DNA of 36,417 bases, taken from NCBI GenBank assembly GCA_041628815.1, contig JBFKOL010000009.1, forward strand, positions 1 through 36,417, in the 5' to 3' direction. Shown here one piece after another: positions 33,053-36,417 of this stretch. The position numbers and the translations under genes were made by a program. Within the stretch, counting starts at the first letter, position 1. Every line of letters starts with the position of its first letter. The stretch comes from JBFKOL01 sp041628815 (GTDB taxonomy: Bacteria > Bacteroidota > Bacteroidia > Chitinophagales > Saprospiraceae). The notes under the pieces are model-generated. The model was not told the origin of the DNA and did not search any database. It was given only the letters and a program-made list of their open reading frames with translations.

Positions 33053-34348
33053 ATGCGGATGGATACCATTGCCACCAAAGCAACCTTGCTTGAGCGAATA
33101 GAAATTTCGCTGACCAAAAGATTTGCTCACCAGCTTTCCGATAAGCTCGTTTATCACAATCTTTCTCACACTCAACGCATTCTTCAATCCATTCAGGAAA
33201 TTGGCCAGGCAGAGAGTCTCTCCGACGAAGAACTTGAAGTTGTTACATTGGCGGGATGGTTTGTCAACAGCGGCTTTCTGCACTTGGATAAGTTTGGTAA
33301 GATCGAAAGTCCCCGCGACCTTTTTGCGTATTGTAACCAACATTCCATAGAAATAGCCCGCCAGGAATTGCAGAAGCACCAGGTTGCACCTGAAAAGATT
33401 GAGTTGGTCACCACGATTATCAGGGACGGAGCTCCATTGGCAGAGAACCCGTCAAGACTTGGGATCATCCTGGCAGACGCCGTCACCGCAGACTGGGCAA
33501 AACCTGGATCCAAAAAACGTCTAAAACTTCTCTACGAAGAATTCCTGCTGACCGATGTGGTTTCATTTGGCAAAAGTACCTGGTACGATGAAGTGCTTTC
33601 CTACTTGCAGACTCATCAATACCTGACTGAGTTTGGCCAAACTCACTACGAGCCCAAAAAGCTCGAATTGATATTGAAAATAGAAAAGGACAGAAAAGAA
33701 CTTGATAAGAAGGAGAGAACGCTGATTAAAAAAGAACTCGGCATCAGCGATGAAGAACTTAAAAAGCTTAAAAAAAGCCTGAAATCTGTAAAAGGCAGGG
33801 ATGAACGTGGTATTCAAACCATGTTCAGGACCACTTCCCGCAACCACTATACCATGAACCAGATGGTAGACAGGAAAGCCAACATCATGATTTCCATCAA
33901 TGCCATACTTCTGTCTTTGATTATGAGCCGCATCATCGGTGATATCGATACTTTTTGTATTCACAATACACCTATACTGGTTCTATTAATTGGGTGCACG
34001 GTGTCCATAGTCTTTGCCATCATGGCCATAACGCCATCGAAGACACATGGTGAATTTACGGAAGAGGAGATTCGCAACAAGAGGGGTAACCTATTGTATT
34101 TCGGCAACTTTCACAACATGAATTTTAGGGACTATCAATGGGGCATGCTACAGATGCTCAATGATCACGACTTCCTGTATTCTTCCATGATTCAGGATCT
34201 TTATTTCCTCGGTCAAACATTGAATAATAAGTCAAAGCTAATACGGGGTTCGCTGAGTACCTTTATGATTGGTGTGGGCCTGGCCGTAGGTATGTTTCTC
34301 GTCGTTTCATCGATGAGTGACTTCCACCTGGGAAGTGCCACCCATTGA
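33053..34348 (+). CDS. HD-like domain fused to PycTM (Pycsar effector) membrane domain; HD dyad replaced
   Basis: The 431 residues begin with an HD-type helical domain (about 10-190). The first histidine is in YHNLSHT (H35, H39), a third histidine is in NQHSIEIA (H97), and the late aspartate is in ILADA (D142). Where relatives have WFHDTG, this protein has WFVNSG, so the metal-binding HD dyad is V71-N72. A charged coiled-coil-like linker follows (about 205-250). Then comes a PycTM (formerly DUF5706) domain: NQMVDRKANIMISINAILLS, helices at about 279-297, 307-327 and 401-421. In Pycsar defence, PycTM proteins sense cCMP or cUMP and perforate the membrane. No cyclase gene is nearby. ATG at 33053 is used; 33059 is possible. 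Confidence 0.88.
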   Translation: MRMDTIATKATLLERIEISLTKRFAHQLSDKLVYHNLSHTQRILQSIQEIGQAESLSDEELEVVTLAGWFVNSGFLHLDKFGKIESPRDLFAYCNQHSIEIARQELQKHQVAPEKIELVTTIIRDGAPLAENPSRLGIILADAVTADWAKPGSKKRLKLLYEEFLLTDVVSFGKSTWYDEVLSYLQTHQYLTEFGQTHYEPKKLELILKIEKDRKELDKKERTLIKKELGISDEELKKLKKSLKSVKGRDERGIQTMFRTTSRNHYTMNQMVDRKANIMISINAILLSLIMSRIIGDIDTFCIHNTPILVLLIGCTVSIVFAIMAITPSKTHGEFTEEEIRNKRGNLLYFGNFHNMNFRDYQWGMLQMLNDHDFLYSSMIQDLYFLGQTLNNKSKLIRGSLSTFMIGVGLAVGMFLVVSSMSDFHLGSATH

Positions 34349-34354
34349 TCGTTA

Positions 34355-35236
34355 TCAGCAGATTATATGTAAGGAATCCGGAACAACTTCAAACTCAAGC
34401 TCTCCGGCATCACAAGGGTATCCTTCTCCGTCGATGTGCATGTAGGTCTTTTCGTAGGCTGTAATTTTGATGGAAGTAGACTTATTGGTACTTGCCAACT
34501 TACTTTTGTGGATTCGTTTGGTAAAAAACCGCCAGGCGTTACCAAAGTAATCGATTTTGTGTGCATCATGGATCATTAGGGTATTAACAAGCCCGTCCGA
34601 TGTATCAGCCTCGGGTGCGACAGTGAAATGATAACCAAACATGGATCCGTTGGCCACGTTGACGGAAAGAAACTTTCCTTCGTATTCCTCGCCATCTATC
34701 TCGACCTTATAAACCTGATTCTTATACCGGATTCCTTCCATGATTGCCCCCCTGAAGTAGGTGGTAAATCCCCTGGTGGCGCTTGATTTGGTTTTGTAAG
34801 CTACAAGTCCGTCTATTCCTACTCCTGCCATATTTACATACAACCGGCCATTGACCATAGCTGTATCTATCGTTTTAATGTTGAACTGGTTTACGATGGA
34901 AATTGCACGGCGTTTGTTCCGGCCTATACCCATGTGCATGGACAAACCGTTGCCGGAGCCTCCAGGCACTATCCCCAATGGAATGTTGGTATTGACGAGC
35001 TCAGAGGCAATCTCATTGATCGTCCCGTCACCGCCAACTGCGATTACGGCATCCACACCTTCCTTTACCAGATCTCGCGCCAGTTCTTTGGCGTGACCGG
35101 CATATTTCGTGTAGACCAGATCATACGTAAATTTATCTGGATCAATCATTTGCCGGATCAACTTCGGGATGCCGTGTTTCGACTTTTTCCCAGCGAATGG
35201 ATTGACAATGAATTGTATGTGCTTTTTGATAGACAT
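34355..35236 (-). CDS. Diacylglycerol kinase catalytic-domain lipid kinase (YegS/BmrU-like)
   Basis: The 293 residues have the kinase signature VNPFAGKKSKHG, the nucleotide loop VGGDGTINE (68-75) and the glycine-rich PGGSGNGLSMHMG (91-103). The C-terminal domain contains GYHFTVAPEADTSDGLVNTLMI. The protein would phosphorylate diacylglycerol, a sphingoid base or another lipid on the cytoplasmic face. The start shares a base with the stop of the upstream gtrA-like gene (TAATG). It sits with an inositol-phosphate synthase and PgpA, so an inositol lipid or ceramide-like substrate is conceivable. The exact lipid cannot be deduced. Confidence 0.92.
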   Translation of the reverse strand: MSIKKHIQFIVNPFAGKKSKHGIPKLIRQMIDPDKFTYDLVYTKYAGHAKELARDLVKEGVDAVIAVGGDGTINEIASELVNTNIPLGIVPGGSGNGLSMHMGIGRNKRRAISIVNQFNIKTIDTAMVNGRLYVNMAGVGIDGLVAYKTKSSATRGFTTYFRGAIMEGIRYKNQVYKVEIDGEEYEGKFLSVNVANGSMFGYHFTVAPEADTSDGLVNTLMIHDAHKIDYFGNAWRFFTKRIHKSKLASTNKSTSIKITAYEKTYMHIDGEGYPCDAGELEFEVVPDSLHIIC

Positions 35237-35646
35237 TATTTGAAGACAAAATAGCGCTGCATCGGAAAATTATAAAATACTCCGACCATTACGGCTACCA
35301 TAACCTTTGAAATGGTATAATGTGGCACTTGAAAGTACTCCGTAAATAGCCACACACCCAGTGTATTCAGCATGATGCTTCCACCTACCACAAATAGAAA
35401 ACGCAAACCTTGACTGGAAACTTTACCGTCCTTGCTGATGAAAGTCCAGTTTCTTCCTAGAACAAATGCAATTGTCGCACCCGTCGAAGCACCCAGAAAG
35501 GTCGAAATGACATAGTAAATTCCAAGGATCTCGCTACAGAATACGAGCATCAGAAAATCGCAAATACTGGCCGTACTTGCACTGACATTGTACCTCAAAA
35601 ATGAGGTAATCAAGGGTACTTTGAATCTCGAAGTATTCATTGTCAT
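35236..35646 (-). CDS. GtrA family membrane protein
   Basis: The product has four membrane helices and the GtrA pattern FLRYNVSASTASICDFLML, AFVLGRNWTF with the conserved N-x-W, and a basic C-terminal end YNFPMQRYFVFK. GtrA-like proteins are thought to flip polyprenyl-linked sugars or assist in cell-surface glycan synthesis. Of three possible ATG starts (35652, 35646, 35640), 35646 gives the four-base ATGA overlap with the pgpA-like stop and is chosen (136 residues). The stop overlaps the lipid kinase start (TAATG). Confidence 0.9.
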   Translation of the reverse strand: MTMNTSRFKVPLITSFLRYNVSASTASICDFLMLVFCSEILGIYYVISTFLGASTGATIAFVLGRNWTFISKDGKVSSQGLRFLFVVGGSIMLNTLGVWLFTEYFQVPHYTISKVMVAVMVGVFYNFPMQRYFVFK

Positions 35647-36107
35647 ATCCATGCCAAAAATATTAAGAGTAAGCGCAAGGTCACATTGGCATAGACACCC
35701 GCAACGAGATCATCGACTAAAACACTCCAAGAAGTTTTGGAATCATCGAATTTCCTGATTCCGAACGGCTTGAAAATATCGTAAATCCTGAATAAAGTAA
35801 AGGCCAGAATCACGTTGGTCAGGTTAATTGGAATCCATAAAAGCGTAGTCAAGAGACCTGCAATTTCATCCACTACGATCCTTTGGTCGTCATGCTCCCA
35901 GTCCTTGGGAAGGCGGGCAATACTCACATACCCCAACAGCGTCACCAGAATCAACAACAGTAAAAGATGCACATGAGAAGACATTCCGGTGAGGTATAAT
36001 ATGTATATCATCAAGGCCCCAACCAATGTCCCCCAGGTCCCCGGACCCGGGCGCAAAAATCCGGCGCCCAGACCTGACGCAATCGCTATGTGAAAGGTGT
36101 TCAACAA
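35643..36107 (-). CDS. pgpA: Phosphatidylglycerophosphatase A family protein
   Basis: The 154 residues begin with the PgpA opening ASGLGAGFLRPGPGTWGTLVG and contain VVDEIAGLLTTLLW and IYDIFKPFGIRKFDD, then VLVDDLVAGVYANV with the metal-binding aspartates. PgpA removes the phosphate from phosphatidylglycerol phosphate in the membrane. Here it lies 19 bases after inositol-3-phosphate synthase, so it could instead, or also, dephosphorylate phosphatidylinositol phosphate, as in Bacteroidota inositol-lipid clusters. The substrate is inferred from context only. Confidence 0.93.
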   Translation of the reverse strand: MLNTFHIAIASGLGAGFLRPGPGTWGTLVGALMIYILYLTGMSSHVHLLLLLILVTLLGYVSIARLPKDWEHDDQRIVVDEIAGLLTTLLWIPINLTNVILAFTLFRIYDIFKPFGIRKFDDSKTSWSVLVDDLVAGVYANVTLRLLLIFLAWI

Positions 36108-36126
36108 AATAAAGTTACATTGCCTT

Positions 36127-36417
36127 TTACTTTCCGGCTATATCCAACAATTGTCGATTGAGCATGTCATGCTGCTTGAACAAGTCGTGCTCTGGCAAAA
36201 TTCCTTTTTCAGTTTGTGGGGACTTTAGGTAAAATGAAAGCCATTTTTGAACACCGGATAGTCCTGCCCTCTTCGCCAAGTCGAGGAATATGGCGAGATC
36301 CAGCACGATGGGTGCTGCCAAAATACTGTCCCGGCACAAAAAATCAATTTTAATCTGCATCGGATAATTGAGCCAACCCCTTATATCGATGTTATCCCAG
36401 CCTTCTTTGTTGTCACC
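36127..36417 (-). CDS. Inositol-3-phosphate synthase, C-terminal part (5' partial)
   Basis: The frame is open to the window edge and 96 residues are visible. They match the C-terminal end of myo-inositol-1-phosphate synthase: DNIDIRGWLNYPMQIKIDFL, then CRDSILAAPIVLDLAIFLDL and AKRAGLSGVQKWLSFY with PEHDLFKQH near the end. The enzyme converts glucose 6-phosphate to inositol 3-phosphate using NAD. It is the first committed step for inositol phospholipids. The active-site region and the start lie beyond 36417. It is followed by pgpA, gtrA and the lipid kinase in the same direction, with 19 bases or overlaps between them. Confidence 0.92.
   Translation of the reverse strand, partial: GDNKEGWDNIDIRGWLNYPMQIKIDFLCRDSILAAPIVLDLAIFLDLAKRAGLSGVQKWLSFYLKSPQTEKGILPEHDLFKQHDMLNRQLLDIAGK

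Noticed and set aside
33053..34348. A Pycsar anti-phage system
   Set aside because: A PycTM domain is present but no uridylate/cytidylate cyclase lies nearby; neighbours are lipid genes. HD-PycTM proteins are common as stand-alone genes in Bacteroidota, so a defence call is not supported.

Overview
The window is a chromosomal housekeeping segment of a member of the Bacteroidota, most likely from the Saprospirales/Chitinophagales side of the phylum (the finer placement is inference). The evidence is a type IX secretion sorting domain (1-628), an OMP_b-brl_3 barrel beside a DUF5916 barrel, the small ribosomal protein bTHX, Bacteroidota-specific families (DUF6794, the secreted family often labelled 'asparagine synthetase B'), promoters of the TTG-N21-23-TAnnTTTG type, and almost no Shine-Dalgarno sequences. 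There is no tRNA, rRNA, CRISPR array, insertion sequence or prophage. Gene density is high; only 14330-14808 and 27433-27735 exceed 300 bp without a recognised gene.

Layout. 1-3076 (+): end of a T9SS cargo protein, a CPBP membrane protease, CdsA and phosphatidylserine decarboxylase (phospholipid synthesis). 3190-4212 (-): ferrochelatase with an internal cysteine cluster. 4346-7268 (+): SurE, a small membrane protein, LpxB (lipid A) and a short M43-like metalloprotease. 7270-9774 (-): topoisomerase I. 9973-12134: a DUF6794 protein, a small membrane protein and the 'asparagine synthetase B'-labelled secreted protein. 12221-14329 (+): a membrane-anchored VWA protein.

14809-25137 is one 13-gene minus-strand run. 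In transcription order it holds YceD, bL32, (terminator), RidA, TrpS, FAH hydrolase, MetK, an ATP-grasp protein, CoaX, an unknown protein, TerC, ApbE, a DnaQ-like exonuclease and a di-haem peroxidase lipoprotein. From the ATP-grasp gene to the exonuclease nearly every junction overlaps, so these six genes are probably translationally coupled. bTHX (25229-25324, 31 aa) diverges from this run. Then come FumC (-), superoxide dismutase (+), bS21 (+), a TonB-receptor-like barrel (-) and a DUF5916 barrel (-).

33053-34348 (+) encodes an HD-like domain fused to a PycTM (Pycsar effector) membrane domain; the HD dyad itself is replaced. 34355-36417 (-) is a tight cluster of inositol-3-phosphate synthase (partial), PgpA-like phosphatase, GtrA and a diacylglycerol-kinase-like lipid kinase, which points to inositol phospholipid synthesis.

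Most of the window is ordinary core genome. The parts most worth a second look are the dyad-less HD-PycTM protein, the inositol-lipid cluster, a short motif around ATG codons repeated in the two largest intergenic gaps, and the AT-rich 14.4-14.8 kb gap with repeated TTGTTACAA sites.
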